In this document: piece by piece, positions 28,349 to 38,581 of the stretch
Layout of the letters: every line of letters starts with the position of its first letter
Position numbering within the stretch: the first letter of the stretch is position 1
Assembly (NCBI GenBank): GCA_029252555.1
Contig: JAQXBF010000014.1
Span: forward strand, 1-48,029
Reading direction: 5' to 3'
DNA length: 48,029 nt
DNA from: Porticoccaceae bacterium
Lineage (GTDB): Bacteria; Pseudomonadota; Gammaproteobacteria; Pseudomonadales; Porticoccaceae
Position numbers and translations under genes: made by a program
The notes under the pieces: generated by a model
Databases searched by the model: none
The model's input: the letters and a program-made list of their open reading frames with translations, nothing else
Told to the model about the DNA's origin: nothing

Positions 28349-28601
28349 GCAGGGGATGGTCCGACGGAAGCTGGCGTGAAATCCACAGCGCTAACTTATG
28401 GCGCATATTGGGATCACTGATCTGGTCTTTAGCCAAAGGCTGAATCAGCTTATCTTCAACCAGCACTTTATAGATAAATTCAACCTTGAGCTTCACCGAG
28501 TCCTGAGCTTCAACCTCACCGTAAGCACGCTTCTTGGCATACACAGCGCCAACCTGCAGAGCCTTCTTAACTAACGCATCTTCATTGGCAATCTTATTCA
28601 T
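28329..28601 (-). CDS. Small conserved-looking protein of unknown function
   Basis: A 90-residue, charged, probably helical cytoplasmic protein starting MNKIANEDALVKKALQVG. The body, with EFIYKVLVEDKLIQPLAKDQ and NMRHKLALWISRQLPSDHPLL, looks like a real conserved small domain. It may correspond to DUF5062, but that is from memory and unverified. No catalytic motif or membrane segment is seen. GAGGG lies about 8 nt before the ATG. It follows purL by 24 nt and is probably cotranscribed with it. The last residues, SSRTE, and the stop are encoded by the repeat-like sequence at 28322-28348, so the native C terminus may have ended a little differently. Confidence 0.75.
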   Translation of the reverse strand: MNKIANEDALVKKALQVGAVYAKKRAYGEVEAQDSVKLKVEFIYKVLVEDKLIQPLAKDQISDPNMRHKLALWISRQLPSDHPLLSSRTE

Positions 28602-28625
28602 CAGCGAGGCCCTCAGCCATTAATA

Positions 28626-31600
28626 TTAACCGATAAAGGTGCGCGCATTTCTGAAAATACGCATCCAGCCACTGTCCTCGCCCCAGTCATCAGGGTACCA
28701 AGAATTTAGCACAGTGCGAAACACCCTTTCAGGATGCGGCATCATCAAAGTAGCACGACCATCGGTACTGGTCACACCAGTAATGCCGTCGGGAGACCCA
28801 TTCGGATTAGCGGGATAACGAGAGGCCACCGACAAATCATTTTCCAAAAAGCGCATGGCAACCTGATCAGTTTGCTGCAGTTTAGCTAAAGCCTCAGGGC
28901 TGGCAAATTCAGCGCGCCCCTCACCATGGGAAACCGCGATCGGCATATGAGTGCCCGCCATACCATTTAGGAAAATAGACGGAGACTCCTCAATTTTTAC
29001 CAGAGAAAAACGCGCCTCAAACTGTTCAGAAAAATTGCGCACAAAGCGCGGCCAGAGCTCAGCGCCTGGGATTAGCGGTTTGAGATTACTCAGCATCTGA
29101 CAGCCATTACAAACACCTAGACTAAACGTCTCAGGGCGGTGGAAGAAAGCCTGAAATTGATCGCGAATCTGCTCATTAAATAGCACAGTCTTAGCCCAGC
29201 CTTCGCCAGCACCCAAAACATCGCCATAGGAAAAACCACCGCAGGCAACCAAACCAGCAACATCTGCGAGCGAGCAACGCCCGACAAGTAGATCACTCAT
29301 ATGAACATCGATCGCCGTAAACCCAGCGCGATCAAACGCGGCCGCCATCTCAAGATGGCTGTTAACACCCTGCTCACGGACAATGGCGATCATCGGCTTT
29401 ACGCCAGTCTTGATATAGGGGGCACTGATATCCTCAGCAGGGTCAAAGGTCAGCTCAGCAGAAAGGCCTGCATCGGCATGGGAAATACGAGCAAACTCCT
29501 CTCGAACACATTCCGCATTGTCCCGCAAAGAAGCCACCTGATATGAAGTCTCACTCCAAGAGCACTGCAAATTGGCGCGGCTCTGAGAAAATAAAACCTG
29601 GTTGTTACGCATAATCTGAACTGAATCCTGCTCATTCAAAGCGCCTACTCTATAACCGGCAACCCCGACATTGGCAAAGCGTTCGATCATGCTGTCGGCC
29701 AGTTCAGTGCGCACCTGAATCACAGCGCCCAGCTCTTCATTAAACAGCGCAGCCATCCAATTTTCATCGAGAGCGTCGAGAGCAACATCAATACCCACAT
29801 GGCCGGCAAAGCTCATCTCTGCCAAGGTCGCTAACAAACCACCATCAGAGCGATCATGGTAGGCCAGAATATCCCCCAGCTCCAGCGAAGCCTGCATCAC
29901 TTTAAAGAAGCCCTTCAGCGCCTCCGGGCTATCGACATCTGGAGCTGTGTCTCCAAACTCAGAAAATACCTGAGCCAAAATAGAGCCACCCATACGATTA
30001 GCGCCAGCACCCAAATCCAAGAGCAATAACTCAGTACTACCCTGATCAGTGCGCAGCTGAGGCGTTAAAGTTTTACGCACATCCAGCACTGGAGAAAAAG
30101 CAGTAATAATTAAAGACATTGGCGCGGTGACAGACTTTGCGTCACCCTCTTCCTGCCAAGCCGTACGCATAGACATACTGTCTTTGCCCACAGGGACTGT
30201 AATGCCCAACTTGGGACATAAATCCATACCTACAGCTTCAACGGTGCGATAGAGCTTTTCATCCTCGCCCGGCGAACCCGCGGCACACATCCAGTTAGCA
30301 GACAGCTTGATATCAACCATATCGCCGATGCGCGCCGCACTAATATTAGTAATCGCTTCACCAATGGCCATGCGCCCAGAGGCTGGGCCATCGATCAGTG
30401 CGAGAGGCGTACGTTCACCCATCGCCATAGCTTCACCAGCAGTGCTGTCGTAGGTCACCGTGGTAACAGCACAATCTGCAACAGGAACCTGCCAGGGGCC
30501 AACCATCTGGTCCCGTGCAACCATGCCGCTAACCGTTCTATCGCCAATAGTAATGAGAAAGCTTTTGCTAGCCACTGCTGGGTGGCGCAAGACGCGGAAA
30601 ACTGAATCATTAATATCCAGATTCTCCGGAGTAAACTCAGTACCTTTGATATCAAGCTTGGTGGCTGTGCGATGCATTTTTGGCGCTTTACCAAATAACA
30701 CCGACATAGGCAGATCGACCGGATTGTTATCAAAGTGGCCATCGGCAACGGTGATATGTTTCTCTTCTGTGGCTTCGCCCACCAGTGCATAGGGGCACCG
30801 CTCGCGCTCACAGATAGCCTTGAAACGGTCCACATCTATCGGGTTAATGGCCAAAACATAACGCTCTTGGGCCTCATTGCACCAGATTTCTACCGGGGAC
30901 ATACCTGGCTCAGCGTTGGGTACAGCGCGCAAATCAAAACAACCGCCAGTGCCACCATCTTTAACAAGCTCAGGTAGGGCATTTGAGAGACCTCCCGCAC
31001 CCACATCATGAATAAAGGCAATGGGGTTGGTATCACCCAGCTGCCAGCACTGATCAATCACTTCCTGACATCGGCGCTCAATCTCCGGATTCTGGCGCTG
31101 CACGGAGGCAAAGTCCAAATCTTCGGAACTGCTGCCGGTAGTCATGGAAGACGCTGCGCCGCCACCCAAGCCAATCAACATAGCAGGGCCACCCAACACA
31201 ACTAGTTTGGCACCGGGCTTAAATTCCGGCTTATCAACATGGTCTTCACGGATATTACCGTAGCCGCCAGCGATCATAATGGGCTTGTGATAACCGCGGC
31301 GCTCACCAGCAAAATCTGCCTCGAACGTTCTAAAGTAGCCACAGATATTGGGGCGGCCAAATTCATTGTTGAAGGCGGCACCGCCAATAGGGCCCTCGAT
31401 CATAATATCCAGAGCGGACACGATGCGGTCTGGCTTACCGTAGTCCTGCTCCCAAGGCTGAACATAATCTGGAATCTGCAGATTGGACACCGTAAAGCCA
31501 ACTAAGCCAACCTTGGGTTTGGACCCCCTACCCACAGCACCTTCATCTCGAATCTCACCACCAGAGCCAGTGCCCGCACCGGAATAAGGCGATATCGCTG

Positions 31601-32498
31601 TGGGGTGGTTATGGGTTTCAACCTTCATTAAAAGGTGCACTGGCTCCTGACTGTAGCCGTAGACCTTGCTGATGGGGTCTGGATAAAAACGTCCACCCTC
31701 GGTGCCCGCCACCACGGCAGCATTATCCGAATAAGCCGACAGCACATTTTCGCCACCCAGATTATTGGTATTGCGAATCATGCCAAACAATGAGTTCGGC
31801 TGATCAACACCATCGATAGTCCAGCTAGCATTGAAAATTTTGTGGCGGCAATGTTCTGAGTTAGCCTGAGCAAACATCATTAGTTCTGTGTCGGACGGGT
31901 TGCGCTGCAATTCCTCGAAGCTTGCGACCAAATAGTCGATCTCGTCTTCAGCCAGAGCTAGACCCAAGTCCACATTGGCCAACTTAAGTGCACCAGCACC
32001 CCCTGCGAGAATATCAACTTCTGTTATTGGTTTTGGCTGATGGTGCGTAAACAGCGCCTCAGCTTGCTGTAAATCTGTCTTTACTGTCTCAACCATGCGG
32101 TCGCTGACCATCTCCCCTAACAGGCTTAGCTGTTGTTTAGTCAATGCTTCGCTGGAAGCAACATAGTAGGCCGTGCCTCTTTCAACCCGAACAATGCTCT
32201 CAAGCCCACAGTTATGGGCAATATCCGTTGCCTTGCTCGACCAGGGTGAAATAGTGCCTGGGCGAGGAATCACCAATAACAGACTGCCGTCATTACTCTG
32301 CTGCTCTTCGATAGGACCGTAAGTCATCAGTGCCTTTAGGGTCGCACTATCGGCTTCTGACAGAGCCTCGCTCGCTTCGGCAAAGTGCACATATTCTGCC
32401 GTCACAGAAGTCACTGAGGACACAGATTTTTGTAGGTTAGAGAGTAATTTTCGACGTCGAAAGGCGGAAAGAGAAGGTGCACCGCTGAGAATTATCAT
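28626..32498 (-). CDS. purL: Phosphoribosylformylglycinamidine synthase
   Basis: Large single-chain FGAM synthase for the fourth step of purine synthesis, converting FGAR, glutamine and ATP to FGAM. The product is about 1290 residues, the normal length of the gammaproteobacterial fused form. It has an N-terminal PurS-like part, then two AIR-synthase-like halves with [26 protein letters not shown] and [16 protein letters not shown]-terminal class I glutamine amidotransferase has the nucleophile in [12 protein letters not shown], plus SHGEGRAEF and PHPERVFR. The frame is open to 32522. The ATG at 32498 starts [18 protein letters not shown], aligning with the E. coli start, so it is preferred, though no strong ribosome binding site decides it. 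Confidence 0.97.
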   Translation of the reverse strand: MIILSGAPSLSAFRRRKLLSNLQKSVSSVTSVTAEYVHFAEASEALSEADSATLKALMTYGPIEEQQSNDGSLLLVIPRPGTISPWSSKATDIAHNCGLESIVRVERGTAYYVASSEALTKQQLSLLGEMVSDRMVETVKTDLQQAEALFTHHQPKPITEVDILAGGAGALKLANVDLGLALAEDEIDYLVASFEELQRNPSDTELMMFAQANSEHCRHKIFNASWTIDGVDQPNSLFGMIRNTNNLGGENVLSAYSDNAAVVAGTEGGRFYPDPISKVYGYSQEPVHLLMKVETHNHPTAISPYSGAGTGSGGEIRDEGAVGRGSKPKVGLVGFTVSNLQIPDYVQPWEQDYGKPDRIVSALDIMIEGPIGGAAFNNEFGRPNICGYFRTFEADFAGERRGYHKPIMIAGGYGNIREDHVDKPEFKPGAKLVVLGGPAMLIGLGGGAASSMTTGSSSEDLDFASVQRQNPEIERRCQEVIDQCWQLGDTNPIAFIHDVGAGGLSNALPELVKDGGTGGCFDLRAVPNAEPGMSPVEIWCNEAQERYVLAINPIDVDRFKAICERERCPYALVGEATEEKHITVADGHFDNNPVDLPMSVLFGKAPKMHRTATKLDIKGTEFTPENLDINDSVFRVLRHPAVASKSFLITIGDRTVSGMVARDQMVGPWQVPVADCAVTTVTYDSTAGEAMAMGERTPLALIDGPASGRMAIGEAITNISAARIGDMVDIKLSANWMCAAGSPGEDEKLYRTVEAVGMDLCPKLGITVPVGKDSMSMRTAWQEEGDAKSVTAPMSLIITAFSPVLDVRKTLTPQLRTDQGSTELLLLDLGAGANRMGGSILAQVFSEFGDTAPDVDSPEALKGFFKVMQASLELGDILAYHDRSDGGLLATLAEMSFAGHVGIDVALDALDENWMAALFNEELGAVIQVRTELADSMIERFANVGVAGYRVGALNEQDSVQIMRNNQVLFSQSRANLQCSWSETSYQVASLRDNAECVREEFARISHADAGLSAELTFDPAEDISAPYIKTGVKPMIAIVREQGVNSHLEMAAAFDRAGFTAIDVHMSDLLVGRCSLADVAGLVACGGFSYGDVLGAGEGWAKTVLFNEQIRDQFQAFFHRPETFSLGVCNGCQMLSNLKPLIPGAELWPRFVRNFSEQFEARFSLVKIEESPSIFLNGMAGTHMPIAVSHGEGRAEFASPEALAKLQQTDQVAMRFLENDLSVASRYPANPNGSPDGITGVTSTDGRATLMMPHPERVFRTVLNSWYPDDWGEDSGWMRIFRNARTFIG

Positions 32499-32594
32499 CA
32501 AGGCTGGTCTCAAAATCGTCATTAGGGAAAGGGCGCTATTCTAGCGGAAAAATCTAGCCATAGGCAGATAGAATTTACTAAACCATGTACAATT

Positions 32595-32622
32595 TTGCTT
32601 AATCGAACAGCAGCCGTAATAA
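32595..32622 (+). promoter_or_regulatory. Possible promoter of mltF
   Basis: TTGCTT (32595-32600), 16-nt spacer, TAATAA (32617-32622), in the divergent purL-mltF gap. Match to sigma70 is moderate. No PurR-type operator was recognised on the purL side. Confidence 0.35.
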
Positions 32623-32660
32623 TGCCTTATATAAAGCCTTAAGAGGTATTTCGAAAAATA

Positions 32661-34112
32661 ATGCGGGAACTCTCCAACAGAGAAAGAAAATTGCGCAATC
32701 GGATCATTTTGGCCCTTTTTCTGCTGCCATTTGTCTCGCTGATCTCAACGAGTTCCCATCTCAATGATCTCGCCCAAGTCAAAGCCAGGGGCGAGCTTGT
32801 GATGCTCACATTGCAGGGCCCTACCACCTACTTTGAAGATGGCCATGGTAAAAATGGCTTTGATTATCTTCTGGCCAAAGCCTTTGCCGACAGTCTCGGC
32901 GTTGAGCTGGTAGTCAAAACCAAGTCCACTCTGCGCAGGCTCTTATATTCGGTGGGTGGCCCCCAAGGAGATTTTGCTGCCGCCAATCTTGTGCAAACAG
33001 CGGAGCGAAATCGATCGCTGGTTTTTGCAATGCCCTACCTTGAGGTGACCCAGCAGCTTATTTACCGCGGCGGCAGCAAACGCCCAAAGTCTCTTGAAAG
33101 TCTTGACGGCGAGCTAGTCGTAATCGCGGATTCTTCCCACAGTGAGCATTTGCAGAAACTAAAGGCTGAACAGCCAAAGTTAACCTGGCGGGAACAGGAT
33201 CAGGCGGAGATGAGTGATCTTATTCGCAGAGTCCATGAAGGTGAAATCGCCTACAGTGTAGTGGATTCCCTGGCCTATCTCATCAATCGGCATATTTATC
33301 CCAAGGCACGCAAGGCAATGGATATCTCTCAGCCACAGCCAATAGCCTGGGCGTTTCCGTCTCATAATGATGGCACCCTGCTCAATGCAGCCAATTCATT
33401 CTTGCAGGCTTACATTGAGTCTGGAGAGCTTGAATCACTAACCAGTCAGCTGCTGGCACAAACGGAGAATTTTTCCGTCTCAAATTCCCAGCGCCTCGGC
33501 AGATTAGTGGCCAACCGTCTGCCTAAGTATGAAACATTATTTCGTGAAACTGCCGCTGAATTTGGCATGGACTGGCAGTTACTGGCAGCGATCGCCTATC
33601 AAGAATCCCACTGGAACCCAAGAGCTAAATCCCCCACTGGTGTGCGGGGGCTAATGATGCTGACTATGGATACAGCCAGAGAGATGAAAGTGACCAACCG
33701 CCTTGATGCTGCCCAAAGTTTAAGGGGAGGCGCGGCCTATTTTCTAAAACTAAAGGCTCGAATGCCCGCCCGTATTGGCGACCCTGATCGCACTCGGTTT
33801 GCACTGGCCGCCTATAATGTTGGCTTTGGTCATTTGGAAGATGCGCGAATTCTAACGGTACGCAATGGCAAGAACCCGGATAGCTGGGTCGATGTTCGCC
33901 AGCACCTGCCGATGCTAAGCAAAAAGAAATATTACTCGACCCTAAAATATGGCTATGCACGGGGCAACGAGCCAGTGCTGTATGTGAATAATATTCAATA
34001 CTACAAAACCTATCTTCAGCTCCATGCTCTCTCTCTGCAAGACTACCAGCCCCAACTCGAGGAGCAGTCTGAATCCGTAGACTGGGAAATCAACGACCTG
34101 CCTTCAATATAG
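32661..34112 (+). CDS. mltF: Membrane-bound lytic murein transglycosylase F
   Basis: Cleaves the glycan backbone of peptidoglycan to 1,6-anhydro-muropeptides. The 483-residue product begins with a basic segment and a hydrophobic export signal (RIILALFLLPFVSLIST). A substrate-binding-protein-like (SBP3) regulatory domain to about residue 265 includes ARGELVMLT and GFDYLLAKAFADSLGVEL. The C-terminal SLT domain has the catalytic Glu in AIAYQESHWNPRAKSPTGV and the AAYNVGFGHLEDA motif. This two-domain order defines MltF. No lipobox cysteine is visible, so anchoring by the uncleaved N-terminal helix is possible. Confidence 0.94.
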   Translation: MRELSNRERKLRNRIILALFLLPFVSLISTSSHLNDLAQVKARGELVMLTLQGPTTYFEDGHGKNGFDYLLAKAFADSLGVELVVKTKSTLRRLLYSVGGPQGDFAAANLVQTAERNRSLVFAMPYLEVTQQLIYRGGSKRPKSLESLDGELVVIADSSHSEHLQKLKAEQPKLTWREQDQAEMSDLIRRVHEGEIAYSVVDSLAYLINRHIYPKARKAMDISQPQPIAWAFPSHNDGTLLNAANSFLQAYIESGELESLTSQLLAQTENFSVSNSQRLGRLVANRLPKYETLFRETAAEFGMDWQLLAAIAYQESHWNPRAKSPTGVRGLMMLTMDTAREMKVTNRLDAAQSLRGGAAYFLKLKARMPARIGDPDRTRFALAAYNVGFGHLEDARILTVRNGKNPDSWVDVRQHLPMLSKKKYYSTLKYGYARGNEPVLYVNNIQYYKTYLQLHALSLQDYQPQLEEQSESVDWEINDLPSI

Positions 34113-34137
34113 GAACATAAACCACAGGAAACTAGGG

Positions 34138-34593
34138 CTAATTACCCCGCTTGCGACGGAAGAACTGGCTAATGAGGTCACCACATTGTTTTTCCATCAC
34201 CCCCCCCTGCCAAGCAATTGTGTGATTAAAATGGCTACTGCCCATTAGCTGCAATTGGCTGGTCAAAGCCCCAGCCCGCGGTTCTTTAGCGCCAAAAATA
34301 ATCCGGCTGACGCGGGCGTGAATCATGGCCCCCACACACATGGTGCAGGGCTCAATAGTCACATAGAGATCGCAACCAGTTAAGCGGTAGTTTTCGAGAT
34401 GAACGGCAGCATTGCGCAGTGCCACAATCTCTGCATGGGCGGTGGGGTCGCAGCTAAAAATAGACTGGTTGTAGCCCTCACCAATCACCAGACCGTCTTT
34501 TACCAGCACTGCGCCTACGGGTACTTCACCTGCTTCGCCAGCCTGAACCGCTAGTTCCAGGGCTCTGGCCATATAAAATTCATCGGTCTTCAA
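34138..34593 (-). CDS. tadA: tRNA-specific adenosine deaminase
   Basis: Converts A34 to inosine in the wobble position of tRNA-Arg(ACG). The 151-residue product has the zinc cytidine-deaminase fold: H53-A-E55 (TAHAEIVALR) and C83/C86 (EPCTMCVGAMIHARV). It also has VPVGAVLVKDG and IIFGAKEPRAGA. The start is a TTG at 34593. No in-frame ATG exists upstream, and the next ATG, seven codons in, would remove the EFYMARA stretch that aligns with the E. coli start region. It is convergent with mltF. Confidence 0.95.
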   Translation of the reverse strand: MKTDEFYMARALELAVQAGEAGEVPVGAVLVKDGLVIGEGYNQSIFSCDPTAHAEIVALRNAAVHLENYRLTGCDLYVTIEPCTMCVGAMIHARVSRIIFGAKEPRAGALTSQLQLMGSSHFNHTIAWQGGVMEKQCGDLISQFFRRKRGN

Positions 34594-34685
34594 TAGTTTA
34601 TTACTCTCGGTCCATAAACCTGCTGAAATAGCGTAAACTTGACAAAAGTCGCCGCATCCAAAATTGCAACCAAAGCTTACCGCCT

Positions 34686-35711
34686 ATGCCCGCCATTATT
34701 GCCTCCCAGGCCATTGATATTCAACCGAGCTGGAAAACTGAATTTAGCCAGTGCGTCAGCTCAATTGATGAACTGCTAGCCTGCTTGCAACTTAAGCCAG
34801 GACAACTCGCCACAAGCCATCAGGCCGCTAGAGATTTCCCTCTGAGAGTACCTCGCCCATTTATCGAGCGCATGGAGGTTGGCAACCCCAATGACCCCTT
34901 ATTGGCTCAGGTGCTGCCTGTTCTCCAAGAAACTCAGCCTGCGGTTGGCTTCAGCTCCGACCCCTTAGAGGAAACTCGGCATAATCCGGTGCCTGGTATT
35001 GTGCATAAGTATGGTAATCGGCTGCTGTTGATCGTGAGCCCTAGCTGCGCGATCAACTGTCGCTACTGTTTCCGTCGGCACTTTCCCTACCAGGAAAATC
35101 GACAGAATAAAGAACAATGGCAACAGGCCCTACTTTATATAGGCAAGAGTAAGGAGATCAATGAGGTAATTTTCAGTGGTGGCGACCCCCTCGCGGCCAA
35201 TGATAGCTTTCTAGGCTGGCTGGCTGAGCAAATAGCGAATATCCCGCATATTAAGCGTCTGCGCATCCACAGCCGTTTGCCTGTGGTAATTCCATCGCGA
35301 ATTGACGAGTCATTTTTAAGTTGGGCCACAGCCACGCGCCTTGTGCCAATAATGGTGCTGCATATTAACCATGGCAATGAAATTAATCCCTCGGTAGCAG
35401 ATATGGTTCAGAAGCTATCGGCTAAGGGCATGCTGGTGCTTAACCAAACTGTATTGCTGAAAGGTGTCAATGACAGCTCAGAGGTATTAGCCCAGCTTAG
35501 CGAATCCCTCTACGATATAGGTGTAACCCCCTATTACTTGCATCTATTAGATCCGGTAGCGGGCGCTAGCCATTTCGATATTTCTCAGCAGCGCGCCTTG
35601 CAAATCTATGCACAGTTACAGGGCGAACTGCCCGGCTTTCTAGTGCCGAAATTAGTGCGAGAAATTCCGGGTGAAAAATCTAAGACCCTTATGGCCAAGA
35701 AAAAAATATAA
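34686..35711 (+). CDS. epmB: EF-P beta-lysylation protein (lysine 2,3-aminomutase family)
   Basis: Radical SAM, PLP-dependent enzyme (YjeK) that converts (S)-alpha-lysine to (R)-beta-lysine, which EpmA attaches to elongation factor P. The 341-residue product carries the cluster motif C121-x3-C125-x2-C128 in SCAINCRYCFRRHFPY. It also has VIFSGGDPLAAND, LRIHSRLPVVIPSRI and LLDPVAGASHFDI. Length and the short N-terminal region match EpmB rather than clostridial lysine aminomutase. efp and epmA are not in the window. Confidence 0.95.
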   Translation: MPAIIASQAIDIQPSWKTEFSQCVSSIDELLACLQLKPGQLATSHQAARDFPLRVPRPFIERMEVGNPNDPLLAQVLPVLQETQPAVGFSSDPLEETRHNPVPGIVHKYGNRLLLIVSPSCAINCRYCFRRHFPYQENRQNKEQWQQALLYIGKSKEINEVIFSGGDPLAANDSFLGWLAEQIANIPHIKRLRIHSRLPVVIPSRIDESFLSWATATRLVPIMVLHINHGNEINPSVADMVQKLSAKGMLVLNQTVLLKGVNDSSEVLAQLSESLYDIGVTPYYLHLLDPVAGASHFDISQQRALQIYAQLQGELPGFLVPKLVREIPGEKSKTLMAKKKI

Positions 35712-35770
35712 ACTTAAATGCCAGCACAATGCGACTTTTATTTACCTAAAAACGACTATCGAAAAATAAA

Positions 35771-35776
35771 TATAAT
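35771..35776 (+). promoter_or_regulatory. -10 element of the TonB receptor gene
   Basis: A perfect TATAAT about 155 nt before the ATG. No good -35 is seen at 17 nt, so an activator may assist. Just downstream is AGAGTAAACTCT, 5-bp arms around AA. Predicted start of the transcript is near 35783, which places the stem-loop at 35830-35886 in the leader. Confidence 0.45.
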
Positions 35777-35829
35777 TAGAGTAAACTCTCGACTGAGGGG
35801 AGCGGGACCACCTTCGTCCTATCAATGCA

Positions 35830-35886
35830 GTATTGGAATCAGAACCCATCTGACTTGGTTGACTGATTAAAACCATAATCCAATAC
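35830..35886 (+). promoter_or_regulatory. Structured 5' leader of the TonB receptor mRNA
   Basis: Outer perfect 8-bp arms are GTATTGGA (35830-35837) and TCCAATAC (35879-35886). Stacked inside are ATCAG (35838-35842) with CTGAT (35863-35867), then AACC (35843-35847 region) with GGTT (35857-35860). Together they form a long interrupted stem with an 11-nt 3' bulge. It matches no riboswitch class I recognise. The ribosome binding site (GGGGGAG) lies about 35 nt further on. Confidence 0.5.
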
Positions 35887-35933
35887 GTAAATAGAAAAGT
35901 AAGCTTTATCCACAATCATCTCGGGGGAGATTT

Positions 35934-38453
35934 ATGAAATCTAATACCTTTTTGAAAATGAATACTATTGCAGCAGCAGTCATTGCGGGAAGCACTGCGC
36001 TCCCTTCAGTTGGATTCGCCGCAGAGGCAGCACTTGAAGAAGTGGTTGTTGTTGGTTCACGTGGTGCACCTCGCACCGTTGCTGAGTCACCAGTTCCTGT
36101 TGACGTTTTAAGTGCAGACGAGCTGAATTCAGCTGGTAGTTCTGACCTGCTTATGCAGCTTCAGGGAGCTATCCCTTCACTAAACGTTCACCTGCAGCCA
36201 ATTAGTGACGCGGCTTCTATGATCCGTCCAGCCAACCTGCGTGGCCTGTCTGCAGACAGCACCTTGGTGCTGGTTAATGGTAAGCGTCGTCACCGTGCAT
36301 CCGTTATCGCCTTCCAGGGCGGTGGTGTAAATGACGGTTCTCAGGGCGCAGACGTTTCTGTCATTCCAAGCATTGCTCTGAAGCAGGTTGAAGTTCTGCG
36401 TGATGGCGCAGCAGCTCAGTATGGTTCTGATGCGATCGCTGGAGTTTTAAACTTCGTGCTCAATGATTCTTCCGAAGGCGGAAGCTTGACTGTTAAGCAG
36501 GGTGAGTACAGCGAAGGCGACGGCACCACTACTACAGTGGCAGGTAACATTGGTATGCCTCTGACTGCTGCTGGCTTTATGAATGTTAGCTTCCAGGTTA
36601 AGCAGGCTGACGATACTTCTCGTTCAGTTCAGCGTCCGGATGCTCAGGCTCTGATCAACTCAGGTAACACGGCAGTAACTGACCCAGCTCAAATCTGGGG
36701 AGCTCCAATCATTGACGACGACGTAACTTTCTTCTTCAACTCAGGCCTAGACCTGGGCAATGGCGCTGAAGCTTACATGTTCGGTAACTATTCTGAGCGC
36801 GACGTGGATGGTGGTTTCTACTACCGTAACCCAGACAGCCGTGGCGGAGTATTTACAAATGGTGATGGCAACCGTTTGATTGCAGACGTAACTGGTGATA
36901 TGTCCGGTAACTGCCCAACTGATGTAGATCCCTCTGACTACGCGCTGCGCGATGCGATTATGGCAAACCCTAACTGCTATATTCACAACGAACAGGCTCC
37001 AGGCGGTTACACTCCTCGCTTCACCGGTAACATCACCGATACCTCTTTCACAGCTGGTACCCGTGGCGAAATCACTGGTGGAAACATGGACGGCGTTCGT
37101 TATGACATCAGCGGTTCTGTTGGTCGCAACGAAGCAGACTTTGGTCTGAACAACACGTTCAACCCATCGATGGGCCCTGATTCAAAGCGAGACTTCTACA
37201 CTGGTAGCTACATTCAGCTGGAGAAGACCTTCAACCTAGACCTGCAAAAGCAGTATGGCGACACTAGCATCGCTGGTGGTGCTGAGTGGCGTGAAACTAC
37301 TTTTGAAGTTGTCTCTGGTGAAGAAGCTTCTTGGAAAGTTGGTAAGTATGCCGAGCAGGGTTTCAACATTGGTTCACATGGCTTCGCTGGATTCTCTCCA
37401 GACTCAGCTGGTGCGTTCTCTCGTCGCAACTACGCCCTCTATATGGATGTTGAATCTCAGGTAACTGATACTCTTTTGGTGGGTGGTGCTCTGCGCTATG
37501 AGGACTACACAAGCTTCGGCGATACTGCTAACTACAAGGTAACCTTCAGCAAAGAGATGTCAGAAAATCTGTCTATCCGTGGTTCACACAGCACCGGTTT
37601 CCGTGCTCCAACTCAGGGTCAGGCTAACGTTGTTAACACTCAGACTACTCTAGTTGGTGGTCAGCTGACTCAGGCGCAGACTCTGCCAAGCTTTAAGCTG
37701 GGCGCAGGTCAACTGCAGCCAGAAGAGTCGACTAACTACGCGTTCGGTATTGTTATGTCTGTGGGTGACATCGACATCACTGCTGACTGGTTCAAGATCG
37801 AAGTTGAAAACCGTGTTGCTCTAACCAGTAATGCCGACACCACAGCTGCACAGCGTGTTGCTATGTCTGCTGCGGGTATTCCTAACCCAGAGCTAATTGG
37901 TCAGGTTAACTACTTCACTAACGACTTTAACACAAACACTCAAGGCCTGGATATCGTTGCTACATACGATACCGAGCTGCTAGGTGGCTCTACGTCGTTC
38001 AGCGCAGCTTACAACATGACTGATACTGAAGTTTCTGATCAGGGTAGTGTTACAAGCGACAGCAAAGTTAAGCGTCTTGAAGAAGGTCTGCCTAACCACC
38101 GTGCTACATTCACTATGTCTCAGTCAGGCTTCGGTGCTACTGAAAACCTGAGCGCATTTATCCGTGCTAACTACTACGGCGAGTACTATGCAGTGCATGC
38201 TGACTGGTTTGGTACTGAATCAGATGCAGAGATGACTGTAGACATGGAAATGACTTACAGCTTCGACAATAACATCGACCTGACTCTTGGAGCTCAGAAC
38301 ATGTTTGACCAGGATGCACTGCGCATCGATGGTTCAGCAGGTGCTGTTGCCGAAGGCGTTCCAGGTAATGTTCTGGGTGCAATCTTCTACGAGACCTCTC
38401 CTTATGGTATCGAAGGTTCATACTGGTACGTGAAAGCTGGTTACAACTTCTAA
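35934..38453 (+). CDS. TonB-dependent outer-membrane receptor
   Basis: An 839-residue outer-membrane transporter. The signal peptide is about residues 1-29 (cleavage near GFA-AEAA). An N-terminal EEVVVVGSRG segment is typical of the start of such receptors. A plug domain includes LRGLSADSTLVLVNGKRRH, QVEVLRDGAAAQYGSDAIAGVLNF. A 22-strand barrel follows, containing GFRAPTQGQ, and ends in YWYVKAGYNF with the terminal aromatic residue needed for BAM insertion. Codon use (CGT, GCT, GGT, AAC, CTG) is more biased than in the neighbours, indicating high expression. A GGGGGAG ribosome binding site, a leader structure and a strong terminator frame it as a single-gene unit. The substrate is unknown; nothing adjacent indicates it. 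Confidence 0.93.
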   Translation: MKSNTFLKMNTIAAAVIAGSTALPSVGFAAEAALEEVVVVGSRGAPRTVAESPVPVDVLSADELNSAGSSDLLMQLQGAIPSLNVHLQPISDAASMIRPANLRGLSADSTLVLVNGKRRHRASVIAFQGGGVNDGSQGADVSVIPSIALKQVEVLRDGAAAQYGSDAIAGVLNFVLNDSSEGGSLTVKQGEYSEGDGTTTTVAGNIGMPLTAAGFMNVSFQVKQADDTSRSVQRPDAQALINSGNTAVTDPAQIWGAPIIDDDVTFFFNSGLDLGNGAEAYMFGNYSERDVDGGFYYRNPDSRGGVFTNGDGNRLIADVTGDMSGNCPTDVDPSDYALRDAIMANPNCYIHNEQAPGGYTPRFTGNITDTSFTAGTRGEITGGNMDGVRYDISGSVGRNEADFGLNNTFNPSMGPDSKRDFYTGSYIQLEKTFNLDLQKQYGDTSIAGGAEWRETTFEVVSGEEASWKVGKYAEQGFNIGSHGFAGFSPDSAGAFSRRNYALYMDVESQVTDTLLVGGALRYEDYTSFGDTANYKVTFSKEMSENLSIRGSHSTGFRAPTQGQANVVNTQTTLVGGQLTQAQTLPSFKLGAGQLQPEESTNYAFGIVMSVGDIDITADWFKIEVENRVALTSNADTTAAQRVAMSAAGIPNPELIGQVNYFTNDFNTNTQGLDIVATYDTELLGGSTSFSAAYNMTDTEVSDQGSVTSDSKVKRLEEGLPNHRATFTMSQSGFGATENLSAFIRANYYGEYYAVHADWFGTESDAEMTVDMEMTYSFDNNIDLTLGAQNMFDQDALRIDGSAGAVAEGVPGNVLGAIFYETSPYGIEGSYWYVKAGYNF

Positions 38454-38483
38454 GTTAAACCAAGTTGTAAGTAGCAAGAAGTT

Positions 38484-38516
38484 CAAAAGGGGTGCCAAAT
38501 GGCACCCCTTTTTTAT
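38484..38516 (+). terminator. Intrinsic terminator of the TonB receptor gene
   Basis: AAAAGGGGTGCC, loop AAAT, GGCACCCCTTTTTT. A perfect 12-bp stem with a T run, about 30 nt after the stop codon. Confidence 0.93.
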
Positions 38517-38542
38517 TGTCGATTACAATCATTGAAACTCCA

Positions 38543-38548
38543 TTGACA
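38543..38548 (+). promoter_or_regulatory. -35 element of the metal operon
   Basis: A perfect TTGACA. The matching -10 would fall at about 38566-38571 (17-nt spacer), inside the palindrome at 38565-38581. No better -10 is seen (TAATAT at 38561 is too close). Confidence 0.5.
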
Positions 38549-38564
38549 GCAGTCTTTTTCTAAT

Positions 38565-38581
38565 ATACCCTATGGGGGTAT
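38565..38581. promoter_or_regulatory. CsoR-type operator
   Basis: ATACCC-TATGG-GGGTAT: perfect 6-bp arms around a 5-bp centre, the AT-flanked C/G-tract palindrome known for CsoR/CstR/RcnR-family repressors. It overlaps the predicted -10 and the first base pair of the ATG of the first gene. The operon's last gene encodes such a repressor, so autoregulation is likely. Confidence 0.72.
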
